64,000 bases of DNA from Phyllostachys edulis (taxonomy: Eukaryota > Streptophyta > Magnoliopsida > Poales > Poaceae): assembly GCA_036346405.1 (NCBI GenBank), contig CM070562.1, positions 106,096,999 to 106,160,998 of the forward strand, written 5' to 3'. The notes below the pieces were generated by a model. The model saw nothing but the letters and a program-made list of their open reading frames with translations, searched no databases and had not been told where the DNA came from. A program made the position numbers and the translations under genes. Below, one piece after another: positions 23,331 through 35,730 of this stretch. Within the stretch, counting starts at the first letter, position 1. Every line of letters starts with the position of its first letter.

Positions 23331-25491
23331 GTCCAGGCACGTCTCCGGCCAAATCTTCTCAGGGTTGCAACCCCCTAAAATTGAATTATGAGTAATTGAT
23401 ATGTTAGATGCCCTCGTGCAGGCTTCTTACCGTGCATGACAATTGTTTACTAGTAGCATATGCACGCCATCTGGCGCGCGAGAATAATTAAATAAGTAGT
23501 TTGGGAAAAATTCTCATAGGAAAGAGATAAGAAAGTAAAGTTTTAGCACCAATCAGAACATAAAAGAGACAAACAAGGAAGAAACGAGTACATAAGAGCA
23601 TATACACGGTCTTCTATGGGAGTTGGGAGTGGTAAGTGTTTTTTATTAGCCATGAATTCTGCGGGACATGGAATAGGAAGCTACATAAATCGTAGATAGG
23701 GATTAGAACAGAACATTTTGCACCTGAAAGGAATCAGAATATTCGAGGTACGGCGTAATAAGATGGGGAAGTTAGGCATGTACAATAGACAAACAAACAT
23801 GTACAGAACAACTGGAAACCAATAGCAAAGATAAAAAGTACAAAAGACAGAGCAGACGATCGGAAAGAAACTCACTGGCAAGAAGATGGAATGGATAGAG
23901 GACGCTTCAATTGCACGACAGAACAAAGAAGCCTACCTACATCACATGTATTGGTCTATAAAGATACTTCTTACTATATGTAGAGTAGGCACACAAAACC
24001 AAAGAAGTCTATCTACATCACGAATATTGGGCTATACAAATAATTCTGATTATATGTAGAGTAGGCACATAAAAAGGATCATATATAGGTACAGGTAACA
24101 CATATAAGCAGGGACGATAAGCAGACGCCTAACAACGAAACAATTATTGTATAACAACGTGAATGCAACAAAGATATATACGAAATTGTAGTACGCACAA
24201 ACAGGGGAAATGAAGAAAATGCACCTAAGGAATATGAAAAAGAAAACTCACAGTGTAATAGGCACAGAGAACAACACTGAAGACTCGCTCATTTTAAGAC
24301 TTACATTCCAGTTACTTTGTCGTCTTAACAGTACAATAATTTTTGAGTCCCTTGTAATGCTTGCCAGTTCAGAGTCAAAATTCTCAATTTAAATATGTTA
24401 TTGACTTATCTAACGCTGGCCACACAAGAATATCTGATGTGGCAAAGGTATATATCCAAGTATAAAGGCAAAGAAGAAACCCAAAAAAACCTAGAAAAAG
24501 TAGCAACGAAAGAAGGAGGAGACAAAGCTTCCCGGGTCGGTCCCTCTTCCTGGTCCAACTGAGTGATGATCCACAAACTCAGTTTCGTGCTTCCCAGGCC
24601 TTGCCCTCTTCGCCTGCCTCTTCTTCCCTAGGACCAAAGGCACAACAAAAGAAGGTGGACACAGAGAGCAAGTAGCGGCCAAATTCAAAGCTTCAGACAA
24701 GAGACGACGGTGAGATTGGATGGCTAGAGTTTCGTACCTCCATGAGCAGCGGTGGCAACGATGCGCTTCTGCTTACCCATTGGCTCGCGAATTGTACGGC
24801 ATTCCCCACCCTCGCCTACGTCTGCACCTACCGCCGCTGCATCTCTTCCTCTTCCCCTCCCTAAACTCCCCAATAAAGTTCGTAAAAAAAAAACTCTTTT
24901 TCTTAAGAAGCAGGAAACCGAAAGAAAAAGAGACCAAGAGGAATAGATCCGCAACAATGGCGATTCGTAAGCATTGGAATAGGAGAAACAAAGATAAAGA
25001 TGTATGGAACGAAAGCCGCTAGGCACACTAGAGAGGATGAGTAATAGACATCCAAAGAAAACAAAATACGAACCCCCCCAAAAGAGGAGAGATCCGTAGG
25101 CCCAAAATCCGCAAGGACAACAATCGGTAATCAGCAGAACAGAAGGAACACCGAAGCAGGTGTACAAAACCAGAGAGGACGAATGCACGATAGAGATAGA
25201 GAGCAACAAAGAGAATAGCAATACCAAAAATCCCCAAATTGAATGAAAGAAGAGGAAGGAGCGGCGATAACTGTGAAGACGAAGCGCAAGCAGCTAAAGA
25301 AATGAAAATGATCTCGAAAAAAGGAAAATCATCCCAAAGAAAAAGCAAAAGCAAGGAGCAGAAACGAAGAGAGATCGGTGAGAATAGAACGAAATCCGGC
25401 AAAACCCAAAGCCAAACAGATCTCAGAGATCGCCAGGCGCAAAAAAAAGGAACCTAAATAGAAAGGAATCGCAAGAACGGAAAAACCCAGT
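23331..25491. other. Unassigned DNA between the hAT-like element and the outer CACTA
   Basis: Mostly AT-rich sequence with no recognised gene. A two-copy tandem repeat is listed separately. A 69-codon minus-strand ORF at 24700-24491 (start MSEALNLAATCSLC) and GC-richer DNA at 24720-25490 could be a fragment of a gene, but no family is recognisable. Confidence 0.4.
23928..24076. repeat. Two-copy tandem repeat of about 75 bp
   Basis: The unit gaagcctacctacatcac...atatgtagagtaggcacac occurs twice in succession with about 80 percent identity. Confidence 0.75.
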
Positions 25492-25739
25492 CACTACAAC
25501 AGGACCGACCTATACCAACATAATTATATGTTGCTATAGCCCTAAATAACTGTTGCAAGGGCCTATAGCAACACATTGGATAAGTGATGCGGTTGGTCAT
25601 GTTGCTAAAGACGGGTCTACTGCAACACATAACAACTATTGCTATATGAAAGAAAATGTGTTGCAAGCTAGCAACATTTATTTCAATTAGCAGCAACACA
25701 ACTATTTATAACATAGATAACATTTACTGGCAACACCTA

Positions 25740-27334
25740 TTCTCTTAGTAGCGGCACATTTTGTATCAATAGCAAAACATGTATTTATATGACCCAACAA
25801 ACATTTCATAACAAATATATTTTGTATTGTTAGGAGCATATACTCACATCTTCCAATAGTATTGCACACTTCATTCATTAATCTGAAAAACAAAATAAGG
25901 TGACTATACATTGCATGAATAAATTATCACAAGATGTTTGTATACATCATCTTTGCACGCTAATCTTAAGTATACATGAAAAAAACACACAACCTATACA
26001 AAATTCTATGTTACAGAGCTCTTGAAATCCATCTTTCTATGGTTCACCAGGCTTGTCGTGGTTTCTAAATATCACCCCAAAGATGAAAGAGACGAATCCC
26101 CTGAAACGAGAAAAAAAATGAACTGAACCCAACTCTTACCGAATTCAACAAACTGAGGAAAAGAAATTTGCTATTTAATGGTTAGCGTTGTAGATGAAGA
26201 TAATTTGCACAAATCATTATACTTCATATTATTATAACTTCACTTTACAAGGTACAAAACTATGGACTACTTTTGGTACAGAACATCATCAAACAAAGTG
26301 GAATATCAATGGTCAAGAGTACTCCCTTAAAGGTAAGTGAGAATATCAAATCGACACACACTATTATAAACCTGAGATGGAATTATTTCCATATAACCAT
26401 TGAAAGAACCAAGTGCAATTCACAACAAAAGAAGCTAAGTTCAAAAGCACAATATCACAGAAAGATTATCAGTTACTGATGCTACATTATCCAATTACAT
26501 GCATGAATACTGATAGAAAACAACTCATCACTTTAAATAGACTGCAATTCAAATAAGGAGAATTACATGCCAGATTTTAAAGTAGCTCTAGCTAGAGTTC
26601 AGAAGGTCTTGAACAGTCAAAATTCTCACCATGATATTTAAACATGAGTGAACAGGACGTGATAAAGGACCAGACGAATAGCAACCGGCACAAAAAAAAG
26701 GGGTCATACTGTGGTTATAAACAACACCATATATGTAGCTATCAACAGGTACATCATCAAACAAACAACTAATCTGAATGAATAGACCCGAGATCAAAAA
26801 ATTATTTCTAGAAGATTTCTGACATTAGTTCATGTGACAATAAATACATAATGATAACTCTTACAAAACCAATTCAATTCATAGTCTCAAATCAAAGCCT
26901 AAAACATGCAGCGGATAACATACGATATCACTATAAGATTACATGATCACTGTGCACTGTTTAGTGTTTTCATTAGAATTGGCTGGAAAAATCAATCATA
27001 GCAAACAACCCTAATATAAGAATGATTTCTTCATGTTAAGCATCTAGAGCACAAAAATGCATGGGTAAACATATGAGAAGGTTCAAAACTTCCTAGATAT
27101 TCATACAAGAGGATAAAATGATAAATATCGGTGGTTACCACTATAAGATATCAACAAACTTATAAATCTGAGAATCGTAGGATTTAATATGTTCTTTTTC
27201 CCTTTTCACATCGGGATGGGCTAGTCACTTGAGAATTCAAGAAATTAGATGTAACACATGTAGCAATAACAACTAATTATCATACTAACATAGTGTTCAT
27301 TAACAGATGATCAAATTTTAACAAAGGAATTAAA
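25740..27334. other. Interior of the outer CACTA, left part
   Basis: AT-rich DNA with only short ORFs. I see no transposase domain, RNA gene or host exon. Confidence 0.5.
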
Positions 27335-27369
27335 CACTACTACAAAAAGGCTAATACTAGACGCCTCAT

Positions 27370-27690
27370 CACGCACGGTTGACCAAAATTATCAGATATA
27401 TGCAATCACTGCACGGTTTTGGTTTAGTGACCGCTCAGGTTATCGGCTCGCGCTAAAACCGCTCGGAAGAGAGGTAATATCACGAGCGGTTCATGTTGAA
27501 AACCGTCGCGAAGTATCACGACGGTTCTTGTTAATAACCGCTTGTGATAATTCCACATATCACGCATTTGGTTTTCAACAAAGAACCATCAGGAAACATC
27601 ACGCACGGTTCTTAATAATAACCGCTCGTGATATTACCACATATCACGTATATTTTTTTGTTATAACCGCTCGTGATAATATCGCCATGT
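27370..27690. repeat. Left subterminal repeats of the inner CACTA
   Basis: Many copies of (a)tcacg(a/c)(g)cggttc and its inverse aaccgctcgtgat, often facing each other across short spacers, form hairpins. Such motifs bind the transposase accessory protein in En/Spm-type elements. Confidence 0.8.
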
Positions 27691-28132
27691 TTCAATGCGT
27701 TTTCTTCTTAAATCGCCATCCGCCCAGCCTCCTAGATGTGTCTTTCGTCGCATTGATCCGCTTCGCCCTCGATGCGTCTCTTCGCCTCACGCCCGAATTT
27801 ATATCTTGTTTTGTAAAAGGATCATCTCGCCATCGAAGATGATCATCCCCACTACATACTTATAAAAAATGTAAATGGTCGCTTCTTCCTTGTCGCCGCA
27901 TTGATGGCCTACTCCGCCGCACTGCATTTGAGCACCTCTCTTGTCAGACGTTGAACCGTCTTCGCGGAAGAACACCGCTTCAACAAAGTGTCTTCACTCC
28001 TACGTCGGCCAAGAATTTGCGGAAGCGGTGACCGCCACCTTCCGCCGCCTTGACATCCTCCTCCGCCGTGTCTTCCGGTGATCTCCCACTTTCGACGAAG
28101 CTTATCACACATCGACGTGGTCCTCCAAAACG
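27690..28132. other. GC-rich insert of the inner CACTA, possible captured gene fragment
   Basis: GC-richer than the subterminal repeats, with ORFs on both strands (for example minus 28145-27909). Base composition resembles grass exons. I do not recognise the protein. After the solo LTR the same kind of sequence resumes at 30397-30660. Confidence 0.35.
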
Positions 28133-28137
28133 ACGTT

Positions 28138-30391
28138 TGTAACACTCCAAATTAAATTAATTGAGAAGAAATAAATTAGAGAGAGGGACCAATTAGAAAA
28201 GTGGTTTTAACAGAAGATTAGAGGGGGGTTTATGCATAATTTGGACAATCTGGGCTGTAGGCTTTCGGCCCACAGCATTTAGGCCCATGGGGAAGGGCAG
28301 CAGACCACATAAGAAGGAGAGGGGGCAACCCTAGGGTTGCTACAGTACCATGGCTACAGTACCGCCACCATGCTACAGTGCCCTCCCACGATTAGCTTTC
28401 GCTGCCGGCCAAGAAGAAGGAAGGGAGAAGCCTCCGCGGGTGGTGTTCGGCCAAAGAGGAAGGAAGAGAAGGGGGGAAGAAGAGAAGGAAGAGGGATCAC
28501 CAGCGGGAGCTTGTGATCTTCAGCTACTCATCGAGGGTAACATTCGTTTCCCGTTGATTAGATGTTTAATTAGTTGTTTTAGCAATGCCGGTTGTGTAGA
28601 TCCCAATCTGTCCAGAAGATAGAACGGCAGTTTTGATGGCTTTAGAGGCAGATTCCATGGATCCCATCTCTTATATATAGTTGGGTAATGTCCTTAGATT
28701 TCCATGGCCGCCAAGAACTCCCAAATCCGATTAACGGTCAGCGAGTTATGAATTCTTTAGTGTCGCTGTCTCGCTAATATGTCGCTTTTCGACGGTTTGT
28801 AGAAAACTCAAGTTAAGCCATTAGTTAAAGACGAAATCAGAGGATCTCGATATAACGAAAAATGTAGGTAATTTCCATACCTTTCCAGAAAGCTAAATAA
28901 CGCAAGATTTGGATACTCGTAGAAAAAATTATGGTAGTTTTAGTGTACTATCCAGAGAACCCGACGTGAAAATTGATGTCTTTTAATTTGGCTTGGTAGG
29001 GGTTTTAGATGGCCGATTCAGAAGGTCCGCCCAACTAGGTTTAGTTGGGGAATTTAATTAAATTTTTAGAAAGTCCTAGAACACCTTATTTGGACCCCTG
29101 TTGTGAAAGTTATGATTTTTAGAAGTTGACTGTTCACAGAGGGGACAGATCGATCGTTAGAAGTGGGACGTTTGGAAGGCGCTTGAGAGTTTGGCTTTTT
29201 TTTCTTCATTTGAGCTATTAATTATGTCTTGGGTCCAGTATGGTTGTCTTAGCTTGGTTCATAATTATGTTCAGGTGGGGGATTGGTCCTGTGGCGGACC
29301 CTCTTCGCGGCTCTACCGCTTCCACACCTGCTGAGGCAAGTATCCCGTTTGTAGCATAATTATGATTGGTTGATGTGATTGCTTGTGTTTACTCGTATTA
29401 GTCATACATGGATGATAGTGTGATGAATATGAATAGAATTTGGTGAATGCATGTTTATGGCTAAAGCTTTCCTATGTATGTTGTTAATGCCTTACATGCT
29501 ATGTGAGATCTGAAGTTGTGGTATGTACTTGTTGATTCATATGTATGAAAGATAGGGTCATAGTACATACGCATACTGAAAGCATACCTGAAATTTGGTT
29601 ACGTGGTGACCAAGTATATACAGTTGAGGTCCCCGTCATGTAAATGACGGGCTTGTGGTCCCCACATTCGTGGAATGTGGGCATTGAGGAGAGGTCCCCA
29701 TCATGAAGATGATGGGCAATGGTCCCTATACTCATAGAGTATAGGCTCTTGGTCCCTGTGCTGAGGGAGCAAGTGAGCAAGGGTATACATCGACGGTTGT
29801 ATACCCGCATTCACCGATAAAATGCGAAAAGAGATAAAGATTAAAAGATGCATTGCATGTTCGCATTACATAAGCATGGGAGTTATTTTTAGTGTAATCT
29901 CTTTTGACATGTTGATGCCATATCGTGTGTTTAATACTTCTTTTATAGATACTTGTTTGAGTCATTAGACTCACCCTTGCTTTGTCGTGTTTTAGATACC
30001 ACGGCAAGAACGATATGCATGGGAGGAGTAGTTTTGTTGAATGCACTCACTACCATTCATCCAAAAGGAAGAATATAATTTAGTTCATACTCTATAAATA
30101 AGCAAACCGATTGGGATTCACTCATAGCTTTGGTTGAATGCTTTGGCTTATTTGTAATAATGAGATTAGCAAATTTGGATTATGCTTATTCTTGTTTTAT
30201 CTAATAGACTATCTTGCATGCTTGGATGAATTTGGATATTGAATTGTTGTTAATGTTATATTTAATTGTTGAAACCTCGATATAGTTAACTATACAAAGG
30301 AGGTTCTACAAAAATTTGGTAAATGGTCTTAGTAGCATTGTTTAATTTTATTTTAGTAGCATTCCCGCTCAATGTTGAGCTGGGTGTTACA
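28138..30391 (+). mobile_element. Solo gypsy-like LTR inside the inner CACTA
   Basis: A 2254-bp unit begins TGTAACACTCC and ends GGGTGTTACA, so its termini are mutually inverted, and it is flanked by a perfect 5-bp duplication ACGTT (28133-28137 and 30392-30396). No internal region or second LTR is present, so it is a solo LTR left by recombination between the two LTRs. Termini resemble gypsy LTRs that start TGTAACACCC. Orientation is inferred from the termini and is tentative. ORFs in it are short. Confidence 0.9.
29632..29806. repeat. Array of perfect short hairpins in the solo LTR
   Basis: Perfect stems are 29632-29639 with 29644-29651 (CCCGTCAT), 29661-29669 with 29673-29681 (CCCACATTC), 29697-29704 with 29709-29716 (CCCATCAT), 29725-29733 with 29737-29745 (CCTATACTC) and 29781-29788 with 29799-29806 (GGGTATAC). 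Loops are 3-4 nt in the first four and 10 nt in the last. The first four are each preceded by gtcc and spaced 29-36 nt apart. Confidence 0.9.
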
Positions 30392-30799
30392 ACGTTGCAC
30401 GCCTCGGGAGGCTTGCCGTCACTTGACTAGCGAATCGAGGCGGCAAGCATCGAGTCGACCAATCCGAGACCCTCAAGAAGGAAGAGAGCCTATGGGCTCA
30501 ATTCTTCTTGGTTCAACAATCTGAGGGTCTTCGGAGACACTAACGAGCGTCAATGGATGGACGATTTCGAGCTTCGTTCACGATGATCGTGAACCGTCCG
30601 GCTGCCGACGCCTGCCGCCTATGAAGTATTGAAGACGGAGATAGCACCTACCTCCGCCACTAGAAAAACTTTGTTTAATTATAGGTTTCTACTTTTTTTA
30701 ATATTTTTGTAGTTTAACGACTGACCACGCTGTTTGGCCATATGAAAATTCCAAAATGAAAAAAAAAATTTGGAGGTGAAGTTAATTACTATATTAATT

Positions 30800-30803
30800 A
30801 TAT

Positions 30804-30844
<41 letters not shown>

Positions 30845-30961
30845 ATATATATATATATCGAGAAAAAAAAAAATCTAGTTTGGAGGTGAAGTTACATTAA
30901 TTAATATTAATTGTATCGTAGACGGTTTAGTGGAACAAATTAATTAATTATATATATATAT

Positions 30962-31003
<42 letters not shown>
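30800..31003. repeat. (TA)n microsatellites
   Basis: Two TA runs (about 30800-30859 and 30949-31003) flank a short unique stretch. Confidence 0.95.
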
Positions 31004-31007
<4 letters not shown>

Positions 31008-31194
31008 AAGCAAATTTTCAGCAATATTTAAATGACAAAATTGACATATAAACATTTAATTTCTTCATGTCATGTAAGTGTATATACAAGATAAATATAC
31101 TTGAGAAAAACCATATCACAGATTTGTTCCATTATGGAACCGTCTGTGATAATTATCACCGACGGTTCCATAATAGAACCTTCGTGATAAGTCT

Positions 31195-31610
31195 CTTTAT
31201 TAGTAGGAGCCCCACTGCTAGGGTTTGCGCCGCCCTAACTCGTCACTCCCTAGTGCCACTAGGGTTTGCGCCGCCTAACTTCGCCACTCCCAAAGACATT
31301 TACTCTCGTCTGCTCTCTCCCCACCTCGACGCTGCCGCCCAGACCCGTCGTGCCGCCGTGGGTTGTGACACCACTCAAGACCGCACAAGATCGCACGATA
31401 GTCGTAGTGTCTTGTGCAAAGGTCGTGGTCGTGCCACAACTACGATAACGCCGCCACCCCGCGTGTGTCGCCTCTGTTGTTATGGCTTGGTTCTCTGCTT
31501 TCGCCTCTGTGTTCAAGACCTGGCGGGCTTTTGCTTTCCCCATCCTCCTCTATTCTCCTCTAGATCTGTTAGCTTAATGTCTTTTGTTGAGTTTGATTTT
31601 TACGCTTGAG
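31195..31610 (+). other. GC-rich segment of the inner CACTA, possible captured fragment
   Basis: A plus-strand open frame at 31067-31609 covers this GC-rich block, which contains a near-exact duplication of cactagggtttgcgccgcc (about 31210 and 31257). The encoded protein is not recognised. It may be a captured 5' exon or promoter. Confidence 0.35.
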
Positions 31611-32117
31611 CCTTAAGTTGTGTCCTCGATGTTTGTGTGATTTATACAAGGTGAAGGAGATGGATGAGGGTTGTCTTTGGTGGTGAGGTCGCGCCGTGGT
31701 TGCGCTTGCATCGAGGTATCACCCTACCTTACTCGTGATGTAATGATGTTAATAGTCTTATGTCAAATTGAATTGATAATTAGTTCATATTAATAGTCCC
31801 TTGCTCTGTGATGTAATGATGTTAATAGTCTTATGCTGAAATTGAATGGATAATTAGTTTATATTAATAGTCCCTTGCTCTATGATATAAACCGAGGGCT
31901 ATTGGTGTATGTGCATTCTGTGCATCTTGCTTAGTTCATGCCGTGGGTTCAGATTGACAAAAATGAATGGGGCAAAATGGTGGGTTTGGTTAATGCTTTC
32001 TGATGGGTACTGAGGGTTATTGATGCCGGTTCTTTGTGCTTGGTTAGCTTACATGGGATCGATGTGGCACCGTGTGTCATCCTCCCTCACAACCCCCAAA
32101 GTGGCCGGAGACCACAG

Positions 32118-32222
<105 letters not shown>

Positions 32223-32267
32223 CCGGTTTTAAAGGCACAAGTAGCCATTGCTTGGATGTTTTATTTA

Positions 32268-32550
32268 TATATCACGACGGTTCGTGTTACTTAATCGCAT
32301 GATAGATAGTTATCACGACGGTTCTAACACGAACCATCATGATAGACATTTATCACTGAGCGGTTACAACACGAACCGTGCTGTGATAGTCATATACCAC
32401 GCGGTTCGAGTTAATAACCGTATGTGATAGCATGCATCACGCGGTTGCGAAAACCGCCTTTGATGACCTCATGTCATCATCGATCCATAAACTCGATGGC
32501 TTACTTAAACCGCTCTGTGATGACGTTTTTGAACCGTCTGTGAAGGCCTT
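32268..32550. repeat. Right subterminal repeats of the inner CACTA
   Basis: The same tcacgacggttcgtgtt motif and its inverses recur here about ten times, matching the left subterminal region. Confidence 0.8.
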
Positions 32551-32566
32551 TTCTGTAGTAGTGAAA

Positions 32567-34130
32567 GGATAATGCTAACACATCACATTTACTTACAATG
32601 CACAATTGACAAAAGATTAGCATTATCACATCCTCACTAATCACAATTTGCACAAATTCTTTTTCTTTTCTTTTTTATTTTCATAGAACCCTAACATAGA
32701 GATCTCAATAGAGCAATAGCAATTTCTTTACACAAAATTAACCATTCAACAATTAACAATCGATAGTTCAAAGGAATAGAGAATGGAAACAGTAAATAAG
32801 AACTAAGAAGGGATGGGGCCAATGAGATGCCGCCATCACTGCCTCTAGGTCACCTGCATCGAACTAACATATAAAACACTTGTAAGTCTATCTGAACTAC
32901 ATATAGACTTTCAACTTTCAAGTAACAGAACACTAATCAAACAAAAGTACATTAACAGAAATTTTGAACCAATACATAAGGCAGAAGACACCTAGTTGGA
33001 CCCTAAATTCATTTATGCCAATACGAAGACATAACACACCCCTCAGCTATGGCCAATAGCAACAAAAAAAAACCTAATTTTACCAAAAGTTTTTCAGTTC
33101 TAGTACCAAATCCTTGTAGGCACATCTTTACAATAAGCATTCTCTGCGCAAACATAAGAAGCAAAAGTTTACTAACTGAAGGGTAAAGGGAAAGAAGAAA
33201 GGGCAAATTATGCAATTGTGGTGGCGTCTTGACATGGTCTTAGTAATACGAGAAACAACACAACCACCTGCAAGGCTGCAAGAATGTAATAAAACCAAAC
33301 TCAACACTGAACCTAAAATCGTAATGCCTCCTTATATAAAAAAATCCTGAACTTGGAAAATTTGTGTGGCCTGGCATAGCTAGAAAATATATAGAATGCA
33401 TATTTTGAGTGCATCATGAGGGTGGGATTTATGGTCAGGTTCAGGCACCAAACAGAGCCGAGGAGATGAAGGCGAGTGCAGGAGATGGGAGGGTTACGTC
33501 GGTGGGAGACAGGAGGAGGTGAGTGGAGGGACGGGGCACGCGAGCGGCGGTGGCGGATAGGAGGGCGAGGAGTTGCTAGAGCGGGAGGAGGTAAGCCAGG
33601 GCAGAGAGTGCGTGAGCGGCGGGTGCAAGGTGGAAGAGGGAGTGGAGAGCACGGGGGCGGAGGGTGAGGCTTACTTGATGGCGAGGATGCAGATCCGGCG
33701 GTAGGGAGGTCGATTCGTCGGCGACAGTGGCAGAATTGACCGGCAGCGAGCCGGATTGAGTGGTGACAACAGGGGATTCGGCCGCCCAAACCCTAGAATT
33801 GCATCATACGACACTAGGAAGGCGGCATTGTGGGGAGGGAGGTTGGATCACGAGGGAGACGAGGGGGAGGTGGAGGCGGCGGCGCTGGGGAAGACAAGGG
33901 GCGGCAGGGAGGGGATCGATGGAGATGGACGGGAGGAGTCAAGAGGATTCGAGCCAGAAGAGAGAAATTAAGAAGGGGAAGGGAGGAGAACCGTCCGCTC
34001 CCACGCGATTCGATCCGACAGCTCTGACTGGTTCGGTCTTCCATCCAATGACTAGGGAGAGGAGGATGACACTATCCAATGGCTCCAGTTAAAGGACGAC
34101 GTGGCCCAATGGATTTGCTAGAATCCCCGC
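32567..34130. other. Interior of the outer CACTA, right part
   Basis: The first 0.75 kb is AT-rich. 33440-34080 is GC-rich and carries overlapping ORFs (minus 33789-33313, minus 34044-33814) of Pro/Arg-rich composition without a known motif. A captured 5' exon plus promoter is possible. Confidence 0.35.
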
Positions 34131-34134
34131 TATA

Positions 34135-34245
<111 letters not shown>

Positions 34246-34717
34246 CCGTCCCCCAAATGAATCTCTTATAGCCCTCCAAACTTAGAATTTGTGGAAAAAG
34301 GCCCTATGTGCCCGTATATATGCATATCATATCACAGTTGCGCTTAGAAATTATACTCCTCAATTGCACCAGCTTATAGATAGAAAAAATGCATAATAAT
34401 CCAATGGGCATATAATCGTGTAAAATGTGTATAAATGATGGAAATATGACAACAAAATGCGAAAATGATAGGTTAATAATAGGAATATATTTGAAAATAT
34501 GGCTTCTATCAACTACCAAAAGAAATGGCATATCAAGATGGATTTTTGAACGTTTTCGCGACAACATGTGTGCCTCCAACTAATTTCGCTAAGTAAGTTG
34601 TACTTGCTACACATGTGCCTTACAACATATATCATGTGTTGCAATGGTGTTTCTACTACAACACATGTTATATGTGTTGTAGAGAATGTGTTGCCAAAAG
34701 CCAGTGTTGTTGTAGTG

Positions 34718-35526
34718 AGTAGGACAAAAGAAGAGAGAAGGCGAAGAAGGGCGACCGCGACGAAACACAAACGCAGGTGACGGGAGTGAAGGAAAGAAAC
34801 TCCAGGCGATGGGAACAAAGTAGGACAGGCACTAGCGATAGAAGCGATGAGATGGGAGGAAGACTGAATGACGGAAAACAAAGAGCGGCGAAGAGCAAAG
34901 CAAAACCCGAAAAGCCCAAATTGAAAGAAAGAAGAGGAGGAGGGAGTAGTGAGAACCGATGAACTGGGACGCAAGAAGGAGATGTGCTACGGATGCGAGA
35001 AGGAAGAACAAACCGATGGAAACGATTAGAACAAGAGAGAAGAGGCGTCGTGCGCATTGTAGAGGGAGAGCATACTAAGGGCACGTGAGATGATAAAGCA
35101 TGCACACGCGATGAGGTGGAGCAACAACGTGCGAACCCATCGACGGAACCGATCGAACGACCACAAGGAGAAGGCAAATGTTGGAAGGAATCGCCCGAAT
35201 GATCGAACGACGCTGAGATCCCGATGTAGCATCGAACGGACACCAAAAAGAGGTCGATGTGGCCCAGCTCGCTACGCCCCAATCCTGCTTCCATTTAAAC
35301 GGGAGGATTCAATTGCCCTGATAAAAAAAATATCAAGTTTCTATGTTGTCCATGTGTCTGTCTCAGTACATGAACATGACGGACGCTTTTGTAGTTTTAC
35401 TGCTGCCAAGGCACACTTTTTAGCTGGTCTTGCAGCTTCATGGATGCCAGGAGTTGTACCTAGTTGATCATTGGACACGTATGGCTGACAAAGCATAAAA
35501 CATGTTTATCATATGAACTTTGGAAC
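34718..35526. other. Host-like DNA between the outer CACTA and Copia-B
   Basis: 34720-35290 is GC-richer and resembles part of 24950-25490 on the other side of the CACTA. At 35361-35466 an acceptor-like ctgtctcag is followed by an open frame ending GRFCSFTAAKAHFLAGLAA...VVPS and a stop. This may be the last exon of an unidentified plus-strand gene. The rest of the host locus probably continues at 47743-48052 and 49090-49268. Confidence 0.35.
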
Positions 35527-35730
35527 CGTTAGAGTTTTTGGGCTTGGCCTATTCAATATTCTAATTAAATTTTAGGAAAATCCAAAAGGTTCACTCATAC
35601 ATGGTGAAAGGTGGGAAGTTTAGTACCATATTACTAGTCTAAGTGGGAGGAGACCAATATATAAGGTGAAGTTAATCTTACTTATTTGAAGCAAGCAAAA
35701 GAAGAACGCGCACGTATGCTCCCAATTTTT

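Noticed and set aside
28350..28622. 90-codon plus-strand ORF in the solo LTR
   Set aside because: Lies wholly inside the LTR leader-like region and is Glu/Arg-rich by composition.
29632..29806. tRNA or snRNA gene as an explanation of the hairpins
   Set aside because: No cloverleaf, A/B box or snRNA promoter motif; the hairpins are independent and short.
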